In this document: positions 56,071-64,000 of the stretch, piece by piece
How the letters are laid out: each line of letters starts with the position of its first letter
Numbering within the stretch: position 1 is the first letter of the stretch
Assembly (NCBI RefSeq): GCF_006334915.2
Contig: NZ_VDMA02000003.1
Coordinates: forward strand, 1-64,000
Length of the DNA: 64,000 nt
Reading direction: 5' to 3'
Source of the DNA: Microbispora catharanthi
GTDB lineage: Bacteria > Actinomycetota > Actinomycetes > Streptosporangiales > Streptosporangiaceae
Notes under the pieces: model-generated
What the model was told of the DNA's origin: nothing
What the model saw: only the letters and a program-made list of their open reading frames with translations
Databases searched by the model: none
Translations under genes and position numbers: made by a program

Positions 56071-57159
56071 CTATGGGCATTCGGAGGCAAAAGCCAGGTC
56101 ATATACAAATTGGGCAAGCTTCTGGCCAAGTAGGGGTGGCACGGCGTTGCCGATCTGACGAGCAACCTCGATCTTCGAACCCACGAAAACGAAGTCGTCC
56201 GGGAAAGACTGGATCCTCGCGGCTTCGCGGTGAGTGATGGGTCGATCGTGAACGGGGTGAAGGTAGCGCCCTTTTTCCGGCTTGTAGAACTCGGTCCGGA
56301 TCGTCACACTGGGACGATCCCACCAAAGCCGCCCCATGACGTCGGTTGTTCCCGTCGCCTTCTCTGCCCAGCAACGGGGCTCCAGGTCTGGTCGGTTTCG
56401 CCGGAGATCGAATCGGTTTCCGCCGGGAGGGATCGCACGATATCGTTCTAGGGATTTCTGTGTCGGAGTCCGCCGAATATGGAGGTCCTGCCGGCCGGAC
56501 TCATCGACTGTTATTTCTGTTCGCTCGGGATAGTCGGGTAGATCTGCAATTGTGGAGCGTAGAGAAACATAGGGCGTGTTACCAGATGAGTTCGGACCAT
56601 GGGTCGGTTCTGGAGGCCAGGGCACCTCCTCGACGTCGCGTACGGCGACAAAAATTCCCCGCCTCCGGTTCTGCGGGACTCCATAGTCGGCGGCGTTGAG
56701 GACTCCGTATCCAAACTTGTAGTCCTTGAGGTCCTCGTCCGTCTCCATGAGTTGTAGCAGACGGGCGAACTGCGCCGATTTTTGGAACTCCGGCACATTT
56801 TCGATCACAAACGCCTTGGGCCGTACTAACCGTACGGCTCTCAGATACTGCTGCCACAGCTCGTTGAGCACGGCTCGGCTGGCGTCGTCTCGATCACGCC
56901 CGAGCGGGCTGAAACCCTGACAGGGAGGGCCTCCGATGATCACGTCTGCCTTGGGGTAGTCCTCGTCGGAGACCTTCTCGATCGGCCCGTCGTAGACGGG
57001 ACATCCGAAGTTCTGCTTGAAGGTTCGTGCCGCAGCCGGATCTATCTCGACCGCAAACACGGTCTGGTAACCGAGCTTGGCCTGCTTGAACCCTTGGGCA
57101 AGGCCCCCTGCGCCTGCGAACAGGTCGATCACCGTGAGCGCCTCAGTCGTCAACGCCAC
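56071..57159 (-). CDS. DNA (cytosine-5-)-methyltransferase
   Basis: About 362 residues with ordered C5-methyltransferase motifs: I VIDLFAGAGGLAQGF, IV GGPPCQGFSPLG (the catalytic Cys), VI FVIENVPEF, VIII VPQNRRRGIFV and X RQIGNAVPPLLGQ. It would methylate a specific site, protecting host DNA from the island's own defence, as DrmMII does in class 2 DISARM. The target cannot be read from sequence. The start is ambiguous between GTG 57159 and TTG 57153, and the latter has the better-placed GGGAGG. The long upstream extension is not coding-like. Confidence 0.9.
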   Translation of the reverse strand: MALTTEALTVIDLFAGAGGLAQGFKQAKLGYQTVFAVEIDPAAARTFKQNFGCPVYDGPIEKVSDEDYPKADVIIGGPPCQGFSPLGRDRDDASRAVLNELWQQYLRAVRLVRPKAFVIENVPEFQKSAQFARLLQLMETDEDLKDYKFGYGVLNAADYGVPQNRRRGIFVAVRDVEEVPWPPEPTHGPNSSGNTPYVSLRSTIADLPDYPERTEITVDESGRQDLHIRRTPTQKSLERYRAIPPGGNRFDLRRNRPDLEPRCWAEKATGTTDVMGRLWWDRPSVTIRTEFYKPEKGRYLHPVHDRPITHREAARIQSFPDDFVFVGSKIEVARQIGNAVPPLLGQKLAQFVYDLAFASECP

Positions 57160-57377
57160 CCTCCCCGCGAACTCAACCCCCCCGTAACTATAGGGGCGAT
57201 CGTCGCCACAACTGGCGAATGATGCCCCACAGCCCGCGAGCGAGCAGGCGAGCCCAGAGGTGCTGAAGACACAGTCTCCACGGCCGTCCAGGAAAAATCG
57301 AGCACCAGTTCGCAACATCTCTGCGTTGGCCGTCCCGCTGAGATGCCTGAAGCGCCCCGCCGCTCTAACGTGGCCTC

Positions 57378-57815
57378 GTGGGCATGCAGACCAAGTCGTG
57401 GGCGTCGAGCGAGGCCGTTCGCAGGAGCATGCGATCGAACAAGGGGCGCGATACCAAGCCGGAGCTGGCCCTTCGTCGCGCTGTTCACGCCCTCGGCCTT
57501 CGATATCGCGTCGCCATCCGTCCGGTGAAGTCAGTCCGCCGGACGGCCGACATCGTCTTCACGAAGGCCAAAGTTGCCGTCTTCCTGGATGGCTGTTTCT
57601 GGCATGGCTGTCCTCTCCACCACACGGTCGCCGTGACAAACGCCGGCTTCTGGGCCGAGAAGGTTCGTCGCACCCGTGAGAGGGATGCGGAGACCGATCA
57701 GTTGTTGAAGGAAGCCGGCTGGCGTGTTCTCCGCGTTTGGGAACACGAGGATCCGGGGGACGCCGCCAAGCGCGTGGCGATCTTGCTCGGAAGAGCAGTC
57801 GAGCGCCCCTCGTAG
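57378..57815 (+). CDS. vsr: very short patch repair endonuclease, Vsr
   Basis: The protein has 145 residues, the normal size. The family core is present: MRSNKGRDTKPELALRRAVH, RRTADIVFTKAKVAVFLDGC with the catalytic Asp, FWHGCPLH with zinc ligands, and WRVLRVWEHE. It nicks T:G mismatches that arise by deamination of 5-methylcytosine, so its pairing with the divergent cytosine methyltransferase makes sense. Both GTG 57378 and ATG 57384 are possible starts. It marks the right end of the island. Confidence 0.92.
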   Translation: MGMQTKSWASSEAVRRSMRSNKGRDTKPELALRRAVHALGLRYRVAIRPVKSVRRTADIVFTKAKVAVFLDGCFWHGCPLHHTVAVTNAGFWAEKVRRTRERDAETDQLLKEAGWRVLRVWEHEDPGDAAKRVAILLGRAVERPS

Positions 57816-57874
57816 ATTGAGCGCCTCCTGTAGGTCCTTACGACCCTATTCTTCGTGCTGAGCTGCTGATCAGC

Positions 57875-58183
57875 TCAGGTCGCTTCGGCACCATGGCCCG
57901 CGGCGATCATGTCGATGTGGCGGGCGAGTTCGAAGTCCTTGGCGGTTAGGCGGTTACCGGCGTCGTGGGTGGTGATCATTAAGCGGATGCGCTGCCAGGT
58001 GATGTGGATGTCGGGGTGGTGGCCGATCTCTCGGGCCTTGGCGGCGACGTACATCGCCAGGTGAACGCACTCGTGGTACGTGTGCTTGAACGTGCGGGCA
58101 ATGGTCTCGCCCTCGCGTTCCCATCCCGGCAACTCGCTCAGGCGAGCGGCTATCTCCTCTTCTGCCAGCGGCTCAGGGGGCAT
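57875..58183 (-). CDS. 4a-hydroxytetrahydrobiopterin dehydratase (PCD/DCoH)
   Basis: The protein has 102 residues. The family signature EIGHHPDIHITWQRIRLMIT followed by THDAGNRLTAKDFELA is complete, with the conserved His-His-Pro. It dehydrates the carbinolamine form of tetrahydropterin to recycle the cofactor. No aromatic amino-acid hydroxylase is next to it. Its start lies 24 bp downstream of the XRE regulator stop, so a joint transcript is possible. Confidence 0.92.
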   Translation of the reverse strand: MPPEPLAEEEIAARLSELPGWEREGETIARTFKHTYHECVHLAMYVAAKAREIGHHPDIHITWQRIRLMITTHDAGNRLTAKDFELARHIDMIAAGHGAEAT

Positions 58184-58207
58184 CGGGCGTCTCCAAGTCC
58201 GACGAGG

Positions 58208-59488
58208 TCAGGCGAACTGGGCGACGATATCGGCCAGATCGCGGCCGGGACCAGTGCCAGCCCAGGCGGTCGCGTGTCGCGAGACGGCCTTGATCTCCTT
58301 GCGCAACCTGGCCGACCCGGTCCCACCGACGACGGACGCGGCGGCTGACGCGATCTGCACTACGCGTTCCGGCTCGGGGACGGCGGCCAGAGCAGCGGCC
58401 TGGCGTGCCCAGAACACGCCGTTGTCGCGGCGCGCCGATTCCGGAGCGGTGCCGAGAATCCGATCCCACAGGGCGACGGCCTCGCGATACGCACCCAGCC
58501 GCAGATAGGCGGTCGCCCGCTGGACGTCGATGTACCCGAGAGTGCGACGGCAGGCGTTGCCCCAGGGATATTCATCGTCGACCCGGTCGACGAGCACCGC
58601 CGCCCGGTCCAACAACCGGTCGACGAGATCCTTGTTTTTGGCGGGCAGCATCGAGTGTCCGTGCGCCTGGTGGACCAGCGCGAGGATCCGTACCTTCGGG
58701 CATAGCTTGGCCTCGTCGGCCAGGGCCGCCTCCGTGTAGTCCACGACCATACGGCCATCGTCGAGATCGACCGCGAGCATCGCCTTGTTCGTGAGCGCGT
58801 AGCTGATGAGCTGCGGGTCCTGCGAACGATGCGCCATGTCGAGGGCGACGGCCCGCCAGGCTCGGGCACGACCCAGGTCACCGGCGTCCTGGTACAGCCA
58901 GCCGAGCAGTGCCGCGTACGCGACGCCGGCGCCCAGAAGGCCGCGGCGTACGGGCGCGTCGGCGGCTTGCGCGAGCTCCTTGATTAGCTCCGCCTGCGTC
59001 GCAACGGTCGGGATGAGGTGGCGGGGGCCGAGCCACATGTCCGCCCTGTAGTGGCCGGGAAGCTGTTCGAGGAAGTACATGACGACCTCCGGGGCTACGG
59101 GACCGTGATGGGGTAGGTGCGTCGTGACGCCGGCGTCTGCCGGATCCATGGGGATGTCGTATCGCGCGGTGACGCACTGGCGCCACCCCACGACGCCGCA
59201 GCCTTCGTCGGCGTCACGGGAACCATGCCCACGGTCCTCGCCGAACAATTCGGCCTCAGTGAGCCCGAAGGCTCGGGCGTACAGCACGCGGTAGGGGTCG
59301 CCGGGGCGGTTGTGGCCGGCCTCGTACGCCTTGATGCGACGGATCATCGTCTCCCGGGAAGGCAGACGGGGACGCACGTCCTCGTCGGCGGCCTCGACCA
59401 GGCGGCGGGCCATCTCACGCTGGCTCCACAAGCGGTTGCGCCGCTCGGCGCGCAGCCGTACGGCCCATGCGGGTAGGTCGTCGCTCAT
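58208..59488 (-). CDS. XRE-family regulator with TPR-like C-terminal domain
   Basis: About 426 residues. The N-terminal HTH (WAVRLRAERRNRLWSQREMA to IKAYEAGHNRPGD) is of the type common in actinomycetes. The rest is helical and TPR-like (YAALLGWLYQDAGDLGRARA, YALTNKAMLAVDLDDGRMVV, YLRLGAYREAVALWDRILG), probably for binding a peptide or protein partner. Such regulators are usually paired with a DUF397 protein, here encoded divergently at 60197. GTG at 59497 is an alternative start. Confidence 0.85.
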   Translation of the reverse strand: MSDDLPAWAVRLRAERRNRLWSQREMARRLVEAADEDVRPRLPSRETMIRRIKAYEAGHNRPGDPYRVLYARAFGLTEAELFGEDRGHGSRDADEGCGVVGWRQCVTARYDIPMDPADAGVTTHLPHHGPVAPEVVMYFLEQLPGHYRADMWLGPRHLIPTVATQAELIKELAQAADAPVRRGLLGAGVAYAALLGWLYQDAGDLGRARAWRAVALDMAHRSQDPQLISYALTNKAMLAVDLDDGRMVVDYTEAALADEAKLCPKVRILALVHQAHGHSMLPAKNKDLVDRLLDRAAVLVDRVDDEYPWGNACRRTLGYIDVQRATAYLRLGAYREAVALWDRILGTAPESARRDNGVFWARQAAALAAVPEPERVVQIASAAASVVGGTGSARLRKEIKAVSRHATAWAGTGPGRDLADIVAQFA

Positions 59489-59648
59489 CGCCTGCACCTC
59501 TGCTCGGATCCGGGGGTGATCCCTGGGCGCCCTCAGTTTCCCTCATCCGCACCTGTGCCGGGAAGGTTACGCAGCGCTGTCATAGCAGGTGACAGGGAAC
59601 GGGTCCACGCTCCGCAAGGACCCCTGATCAGGAATCGAGGTCCGAGCT

Positions 59649-59858
59649 GTGACGAACCGGAAGGGCACCGCACCGACCGAGGGCTGGCGGGTGATGACGA
59701 GCGATCACGGACGACTGTGGGCGACCCGCGAGCGGCCCTTTCCTGTGGCGGCCGAGGAGGCGGGTGCCGCCCGCACTGTCGACGGCGACGACCTGGCGGA
59801 GCTTTGCCGGGTAATCGCCGAGCAGGAGAGCCTGGCCGCCCTTGCATCGGCTTCCTGA
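59649..59858 (+). CDS. small protein of the XRE/DUF397 cluster, unknown function
   Basis: 69 residues from GTG 59649 (GAGGTC upstream). The sequence GWRVMTSDHGRLWATRERPF reads like a ligand-facing strand pair, then an acidic helix (DGDDLAELCRVIAEQES). It is the first gene of a plus-strand set of four small genes divergent from the XRE regulator. It overlaps the next frame by 17 bp. Confidence 0.6.
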   Translation: MTNRKGTAPTEGWRVMTSDHGRLWATRERPFPVAAEEAGAARTVDGDDLAELCRVIAEQESLAALASAS

Positions 59859-60141
59859 CGAAAGCACCTGTCCCGGGCTGCATGTGGCGCCGGAGCAGCC
59901 GGGGCATGTCGCGATCCGGTGGATGCGCGAGACCAGGCGCACTGTCCGGGCCCGGGTCGTGGCCCACACCTGTGACTACTGCTCGGCGCTGGCGTACGAA
60001 CTGTGCTCTTCCGGCGGGCTGCTGTTCGTCCGCCGTATGGACCGAAGCGGCGACCAGCCAAAGACCGGGGAGACCGAACGGCTGCCTGACGCTCGGGCGC
60101 GCCGGCTGTGGATGGATCTGTTGCTCGGCAAGGCCCGATGA
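59842..60141 (+). CDS. small cysteine-pair protein, unknown function
   Basis: Up to 99 residues from TTG 59842, or about 85 from GTG 59884. The core HVAIRWMRETRRTVRARVVA is followed by HTCDYCSALAYELC, whose three cysteines could hold a metal or disulphide, then by FVRRMDRS and a C-terminal RRLWMDLLLGKAR. Proteins of this form accompany XRE/DUF397 pairs in several actinomycetes as far as I recall. The start is uncertain. Confidence 0.55.
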   Translation: MHRLPDESTCPGLHVAPEQPGHVAIRWMRETRRTVRARVVAHTCDYCSALAYELCSSGGLLFVRRMDRSGDQPKTGETERLPDARARRLWMDLLLGKAR

Positions 60142-60196
60142 AGACGCCCGCCTGGCGAACCGTCCGAGGCGGGACCACCAACAGGAAAGGAACGCG

Positions 60197-60409
60197 ATGG
60201 ACCTGTACGACCGCGACCTCGCCGGAGTGCGCTTCCGGCGGCTGTGCGGCGGCAACCAGCAGGAGGAAGACATGGAGTCCTGCGTCGAGCTGGCCCCGAT
60301 TCCGGGTGAGGCCGACGCCTTCGCCCTGCGTGACAGCAAGAACCCGGATGCCGGGACTCTCCGGTTCACCGGTGCCGAGCTTCGCGCGGCCGGCCTGACC
60401 ACACTGTAG
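60197..60409 (+). CDS. DUF397 family protein
   Basis: 70 residues. ESCVELAPIPGEADAFALRD followed by SKNPDAGTLRFTGAEL is the DUF397 core (CVEVA...VAVRDSKDP...L.F....W pattern). DUF397 proteins partner with XRE regulators of the WhiJ/BldB type in development and secondary metabolism. ATG at 60197 has AGGAAAGG at good spacing. The extra N-terminal part RDLAGVRFRRLCGGNQQEED is longer than usual. Confidence 0.85.
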   Translation: MDLYDRDLAGVRFRRLCGGNQQEEDMESCVELAPIPGEADAFALRDSKNPDAGTLRFTGAELRAAGLTTL

Positions 60410-60470
60410 GAGCACGGTGGCCCCTGCCCGGTGATAGCAGGCAGGGGCCACCCCCACTGTACGGAGCGCC

Positions 60471-60890
60471 ATGCACCTGCACTGCTACATGTGGAGCGGG
60501 TTGGGGGAAGACCTCCGCAACGAGGCCGAGCGGCGACCACCGCTACCGCCCGCCGACCCCGGGCCTTTCACGAGCTCCCCGCTGCCGCCGATGCGGACCT
60601 GCGACTGGCTTCTGAAGCCGGCCCGCCGGATCGACGCCTCTCCGGCCTCACTCGACGACGCGCTCGCGTGGCTGGCGGAGCGCCACCGTACGGCCCAGGG
60701 CTCCTTCCTTCACCCGGCCGACGAGGCCCGGATCGGGCTCGACTTCAGGCTGAAGACCGCCCGCGAGGCGCTCACCAGCGGCGTGGACGTGCAGTGGGGC
60801 ATCTGGCTGACCGGCGGCCGGTTCCTCACCTGCGGCGTGGTGTGCTGCTCCCCCAACCGCCACGCCGCCTACCGCTGCCCCGCCTCCTGA
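60471..60890 (+). CDS. protein of unknown function
   Basis: 139 residues if started at ATG 60471. ATG 60591 (MRTCDWLLKPARR) is an alternative that begins the better-ordered part. The C-terminal half (HPADEARIGLDFRLKTAREA, VDVQWGIWLTGGRFLTCGVV, CCSPNRHAAYRCP) resembles short actinobacterial hypothetical proteins. No function can be assigned. It follows the DUF397 gene by 61 bp. Confidence 0.6.
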   Translation: MHLHCYMWSGLGEDLRNEAERRPPLPPADPGPFTSSPLPPMRTCDWLLKPARRIDASPASLDDALAWLAERHRTAQGSFLHPADEARIGLDFRLKTAREALTSGVDVQWGIWLTGGRFLTCGVVCCSPNRHAAYRCPAS

Positions 60891-60899
60891 CCTTTCTCA

Positions 60900-61406
60900 T
60901 CAGTCCAGGACGAGGAACTGCCTGCCATCGATCAGCTCGCGGACCGCGTCGAGGTGGCCGGCGTGGGTCGCCGTCTCGACGAGGACGTGGAGGATCGCCG
61001 CACGCAGGTCGCGCGGCGGCCGGTCGTCGCGGTAGTCCGGCCACCAGCGCGGCGCCTGGTCCAGGTCGCTGGAGGCGATCACCTCGTCGGCGTGCGCCGT
61101 CTCCTCGCGGTAGAGGTCGAACACCTCCGAGGCGGGCCGATCACCGGGCACCCGCCATGCGTCCGTCGGGGTGGCGAACGAGGCGACCGCTTCGGGGTCG
61201 GCGCCGAAGACCGCGCGGAACCAGAAGCGCTCGACGTCGAGGGCGAGATGGTGGACGAGTCCGACCGGGGTCCAGGCCGATGGAAGGACCGGGCGCCGGA
61301 GGTCGGCCTCGTCCAGGCCATCCAGGATGTCGAGGACGTGCTGCCGCTTCCAGTTCAGGTAGCCGAGGAGGGACGAAACCTCACTCGACGCCGATGACGG
61401 GCTCAC
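60900..61406 (-). CDS. DinB/DUF664 family protein
   Basis: About 168 residues forming a four-helix bundle: LLGYLNWKRQHVLDILDGLD, TPVGLVHHLALDVERFWFRA with metal-ligand His, and ILHVLVETATHAGHLDAVRE with the second His pair, ending in a short LIDGRQFLVLD. DinB-like proteins include thiol-dependent enzymes such as mycothiol transferases. GTG at 61406 overlaps the HxlR gene stop by 4 bp, so the two form a coupled operon. Confidence 0.87.
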   Translation of the reverse strand: MSPSSASSEVSSLLGYLNWKRQHVLDILDGLDEADLRRPVLPSAWTPVGLVHHLALDVERFWFRAVFGADPEAVASFATPTDAWRVPGDRPASEVFDLYREETAHADEVIASSDLDQAPRWWPDYRDDRPPRDLRAAILHVLVETATHAGHLDAVRELIDGRQFLVLD

Positions 61407-62053
61407 GTTTGATCTCCCGGATGAAGGGCGTCCAGCAGTCGCTGGAGGGTCACGCGGTCGCCGGTGATCTCCAGCCGCTCCCCGACCTGGCGGGCTGGCG
61501 TTCCGTCGATCACCAGGGCCTTGAGGACGGCGGGATCGGTCCGCAGGGCCGCGTCCCACCGATCCGGCTCGCCCCGGCGGATCGCGAGTTCGCCGCCGGA
61601 CACGCGGAGGGTGAAGACGTCCCCGCCGACGTCGACCAGGAACGTGGCGTCGAGGTCGCCCAGCTGGGCGGATTCGAGGTGGCTCTTCACAGCGAGCATC
61701 AGCGAATCGGTCCCCAGAGGCGTCGTCGTCTCCTTCGGCGGGGAGTGACGACCCCATCGGCCCAGGTGCACGAGGATCGGCTCCAGGTCGTGGCCCCACT
61801 CGGTGAGCTCGTAGACCCACGCGCGCGCCGGCGGGCCCAGCTTGCGCCGCCGGATCACCCCGCCCTCCTCCAGATCGCGCAGCCGCTGCGAGAGCACGGT
61901 GGGACTGGCGTTGGGCAGGCCGCCCTGCAGGTCGCTGTAGCGCTTCGGGCCGAAGAGCAGATCCCGCACGATCATCAACGCCCAGCGCTCGCCGAGCAGG
62001 TCGAGAGCGCGCGCCGCGGCGCAGGGGTCGCCGTACGTGCGTGCCGTGGTCAC
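61403..62053 (-). CDS. HxlR-family regulator with C-terminal SCP2-like domain
   Basis: The protein has 216 residues. The N-terminal winged helix is of HxlR type (ARALDLLGERWALMIVRDLL, FGPKRYSDLQGGLPNASPTV, LSQRLRDLEEGGVI). The C-terminal 100 residues (LMLAVKSHLESAQLGDLDAT, FTLRVSGGELAIRRGEPDRW, LQRLLDALHPGD) resemble a sterol-carrier-like pocket, which would sense a small hydrophobic ligand. It is the first gene of an operon with the DinB-like protein. Confidence 0.88.
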   Translation of the reverse strand: MTTARTYGDPCAAARALDLLGERWALMIVRDLLFGPKRYSDLQGGLPNASPTVLSQRLRDLEEGGVIRRRKLGPPARAWVYELTEWGHDLEPILVHLGRWGRHSPPKETTTPLGTDSLMLAVKSHLESAQLGDLDATFLVDVGGDVFTLRVSGGELAIRRGEPDRWDAALRTDPAVLKALVIDGTPARQVGERLEITGDRVTLQRLLDALHPGDQT

Positions 62054-62231
62054 GCGCTCATCCTACTCATCCCGGAGCAGATGCTTGCTTTCCCGTAGTC
62101 CGGCGGTGGGTGAGGCGGTGACGGTCCGCCACAGCCTCACCCACAAAGGCGTCAGCCGGGCATCCCGGCCCGGCAGCTGTGATACGCCGTCACCGCGAAC
62201 AGGGCCCGTACGGCGCGCTCCTCGACCGGCC

Positions 62232-63119
62232 TCATATGGCCGCGTGCCCGAGGAACGCCGCCGCGTGGACGCGGGCGAACTCGGCGAAGCTCGTGGGCCG
62301 CACTCCGAAGGTCCGGTGGGTTTCCAGCCGCACGTGGGACTCGGGTCGCCGCCCGCGCTCGGCGAACAGCTCCCTCAGGATCCGGATGGACGGTTCGGGC
62401 ATCCCCGCCTCTGCGCACTCGCGCAGCTTGTCCTCCAGGGGCAGCTCCACATGACGGAAGGCGGTTCCCGTCGCCGCCGAGATGTGCTCGACGACCTCCT
62501 TCATCGTCAGCGCCTCCGGCCCGGTCATGTCGTACGCCCTGCCCTCGTGGCCGTCGGAGTTCAGCAGCGCGACCGCGACCTTCGCGACGTCCTCGATGGC
62601 GACGGGCGACAGCCTGCTGTCGCCGATGGACATGCGCAGCTCCCGCCGATGCGGATCCACGCCCGTGAGGGTGCCGGGCAGGTAGAACTCCATGAACTGG
62701 CTCGGGCGCAGATGGGTCCAGGCCAGGCCGGAGGCCTCGAGGTGGCGCTCGATCTCCAGATGCTCGTGCGTCCCGATGAAGCTGTCGGGATCGAACCCGA
62801 CGCCGGACTCCTTTCCGGAGTACTTCACGATGTGCGGCACGCCCGCGGCCTTGGCCGCGTCGATGAAGGTGCACTGCGTCTCCACCATCCGCTCCCTCGG
62901 GGAGGAGATCATGAGCACGCGCTCCACGCCGCGCAGGGCGGCCGTCAGGGTCTCGGGGCGCAGCATGTCGCCCTCGACCAGTTCCACACCCGGCAGCCCG
63001 TGGAGTTTCCGGGCCTTGTCCGGGTTCCTGACCAGCGCTCGGACGGGAGCGTTCTGCCGGGCGAACTCCTGGACGACGATCGATCCACTGAGCCCCGTGG
63101 CTCCGGTGACAAGAATCAT
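62232..63119 (-). CDS. NmrA-like NAD(P)-binding oxidoreductase
   Basis: About 295 residues. The Rossmann start MILVTGATGLSGSIVVQEFA and the SGKESGVGFDPDSFIGTHEH loop fit the NmrA/QorB group of atypical short-chain dehydrogenases. It likely uses NADPH or senses its oxidation state. ATG at 63119 opens directly with the nucleotide-binding strand and has no strong ribosome site, so it may be leaderless or start slightly upstream. It is a second, unlinked member of the family also represented at 30670. Confidence 0.86.
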   Translation of the reverse strand: MILVTGATGLSGSIVVQEFARQNAPVRALVRNPDKARKLHGLPGVELVEGDMLRPETLTAALRGVERVLMISSPRERMVETQCTFIDAAKAAGVPHIVKYSGKESGVGFDPDSFIGTHEHLEIERHLEASGLAWTHLRPSQFMEFYLPGTLTGVDPHRRELRMSIGDSRLSPVAIEDVAKVAVALLNSDGHEGRAYDMTGPEALTMKEVVEHISAATGTAFRHVELPLEDKLRECAEAGMPEPSIRILRELFAERGRRPESHVRLETHRTFGVRPTSFAEFARVHAAAFLGHAAI

Positions 63120-63417
63120 GGCTACGACGCTAGTACCAACAGCTACAGAAAAACAAGTAACTAGTCTTGAATGTGTAGCATCATGCAAACCGGCGAGGAC
63201 AAGCGATGGGAAGAGGACCGATGGGCGGAAGTGATCGGTAGGACGCGCACGACCGGAGCGCTACGCGGTTTCCCGCCCGGATCGGGGGTACGGCGTTACG
63301 CGGTCAGGGTGGCCGGGGTTGCACACGCGCCGTCGAGCCGTCCCGACCCACAGGCGGTGCCGGGGTTCCCTCCGGCCGCCCGGAAAATCCGTCCCCCATT
63401 GGTGAAGGAGCATTTCA
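63120..63417. other. divergent intergenic region between NmrA and HesB-like genes
   Basis: The part near 63120-63180 is A/T-rich for this genome and has CTAGT/ACTAG half-sites, so it is probably the promoter of the minus-strand gene. A plus-strand frame runs from 63171 to 63458 but shows no family, overlaps the HesB-like start and lacks a ribosome site, so I do not call it. Confidence 0.35.
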
Positions 63418-63699
63418 ATGCTGACGCTGACCGACAACGCCGTCATGGCGATTCGTGATCTGACCGTCGGTGAGAACATTCCCGACCATGCGGGCCTGCG
63501 GCTGGCGGCGAAGCCCGGCACGGAAGCCGCGCTCGAACTGTCTCTGGTGAGTGCGCCGCAGGCCGGCGACCAGGTGATCGAGAAGGCGGACACCCGGGTC
63601 TTCGTCGAGGCGGGGGTGGCACCCGCGCTCGACGACAAGACGCTCGACGCCGAGATCGGCGCGGAGGGGGAGCACACCTTCAAGCTCATGCGCCGGTAG
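63418..63699 (+). CDS. HesB/IscA-like protein lacking cysteines
   Basis: 93 residues. MLTLTDNAVMAIRDLTVGEN, LRLAAKPGTEAALELSLVSA, DTRVFVEAGVAPALDDKTLD and the ending match the A-type iron-sulphur carrier fold. The three cysteines that bind the cluster in IscA/ErpA are all absent, so it cannot carry a cluster in the usual way. AAGGAG precedes the ATG. The role is unknown. Related cysteine-free proteins are widespread in actinomycetes. Confidence 0.8.
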   Translation: MLTLTDNAVMAIRDLTVGENIPDHAGLRLAAKPGTEAALELSLVSAPQAGDQVIEKADTRVFVEAGVAPALDDKTLDAEIGAEGEHTFKLMRR

Positions 63700-63820
63700 A
63701 TCCGCCTCTCCAGCGGTACGACACCGCGGCCCGAGTCGTGCGGGCCCGCAGGTCGTCCGGCATCAGACCAGCCGGCGGCTTCAGCGCGGGCTCGCATCGG
63801 GTCGTCACGGCGAACGGGTG

Positions 63821-64000
63821 TCAGGCCCCGCCGGTCACCTTGATGGCCTGTCCGGTGATGCCGGTGTTGGCGGCCGAGCCCAGATAGACGACGGCGCCCG
63901 CGACCTCGGCGGCGTCGAGCAGGCGGCCGATCGGAGCCCGCGCGCTGTAGTGCCCGCCTGCCTGCTCGACCATCGCGACGTTGGTCTCGGTCCTGGTGAA
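63821..64000 (-). CDS. short-chain dehydrogenase/reductase, C-terminal part (partial)
   Basis: The last 59 residues of a gene that runs off the window edge. The sequence RAPIGRLLDAAEVAGAVVYL followed by GSAANTGITGQAIKVTGGA is the typical C-terminal helix and Thr-Gly-Gly ending of SDR oxidoreductases. The catalytic Tyr-Lys part lies beyond 64000, so the substrate class cannot be judged. Confidence 0.85.
   Translation of the reverse strand, partial: FTRTETNVAMVEQAGGHYSARAPIGRLLDAAEVAGAVVYLGSAANTGITGQAIKVTGGA

Noticed and set aside
63171-63458. 95-codon plus-strand ORF before the HesB-like gene
   Set aside because: No ribosome site, overlaps the next start and shows no family resemblance. Probably promoter and leader sequence.

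Overview
The window is very GC-rich actinobacterial chromosome. The gene content (tmRNA-smpB-ftsX-ftsE-prfB block, a large NAD-glutamate dehydrogenase, XRE/DUF397 regulator pairs, many GTG starts, Tat and lipoprotein exports) suggests a filamentous actinomycete, perhaps a member of the Streptosporangiales. The taxonomic placement is inference. No insertion sequence, CRISPR array or tRNA other than the tmRNA was seen.

Layout. 0.1-5.3 kb: a two-domain FadE34-like acyl-CoA dehydrogenase with a palindromic operator, a lipoprotein HtrA-type protease, an adenosine-deaminase-family enzyme and a stand-alone UTRA protein. 5.4-12 kb: a LuxR pseudogene, tmRNA, a penicillin-binding-protein-like lipoprotein that lacks all three transpeptidase motifs, smpB, ftsX, ftsE, a tiny zinc-ribbon membrane protein and prfB. 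12-24.8 kb: a lipoprotein, NAD-glutamate dehydrogenase next to tryptophan 2,3-dioxygenase, a deacetylase/glycosyltransferase fusion, a likely deletion scar (anti-sigma stub and ferredoxin stub), a Tat-exported flavin oxidase and an acetyltransferase. 24.8-33.3 kb: a VapBC pair, a secreted protein, then an ABC ATPase, a permease and a polyprenyl synthase fused to a class I terpene synthase. A TetR/NmrA divergent pair and two proteins of unknown function follow.

33.4-42.8 kb holds the most unusual material. Two overlapping genes share an amyloid-signalling-like motif, at the C-terminus of one product and the N-terminus of the other. Beyond them lie two paralogous membrane Ser/Thr kinases whose extracellular part is a family 6 glycoside hydrolase fold with its key carboxylates changed to amides. 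An alpha/beta hydrolase and a TetR gene lie between the kinases, and a DUF4166/SRPBCC pair follows.

43-57.8 kb is a visibly lower-GC defence island. It contains drmB, drmA, a UvrD-like helicase, a giant Hsp90-type-ATPase/helicase fusion and a double winged-helix protein, all overlapping or closely packed on the minus strand, then two small ORFs, a cytosine-5 DNA methyltransferase and a Vsr endonuclease. It resembles DISARM but has different accessory genes and no visible drmC. 57.9-64 kb returns to ordinary chromosome: a pterin dehydratase, an XRE/DUF397 regulatory cluster, a DinB/HxlR operon, an NmrA protein, a cysteine-free HesB-like protein and the 3' end of a short-chain dehydrogenase.
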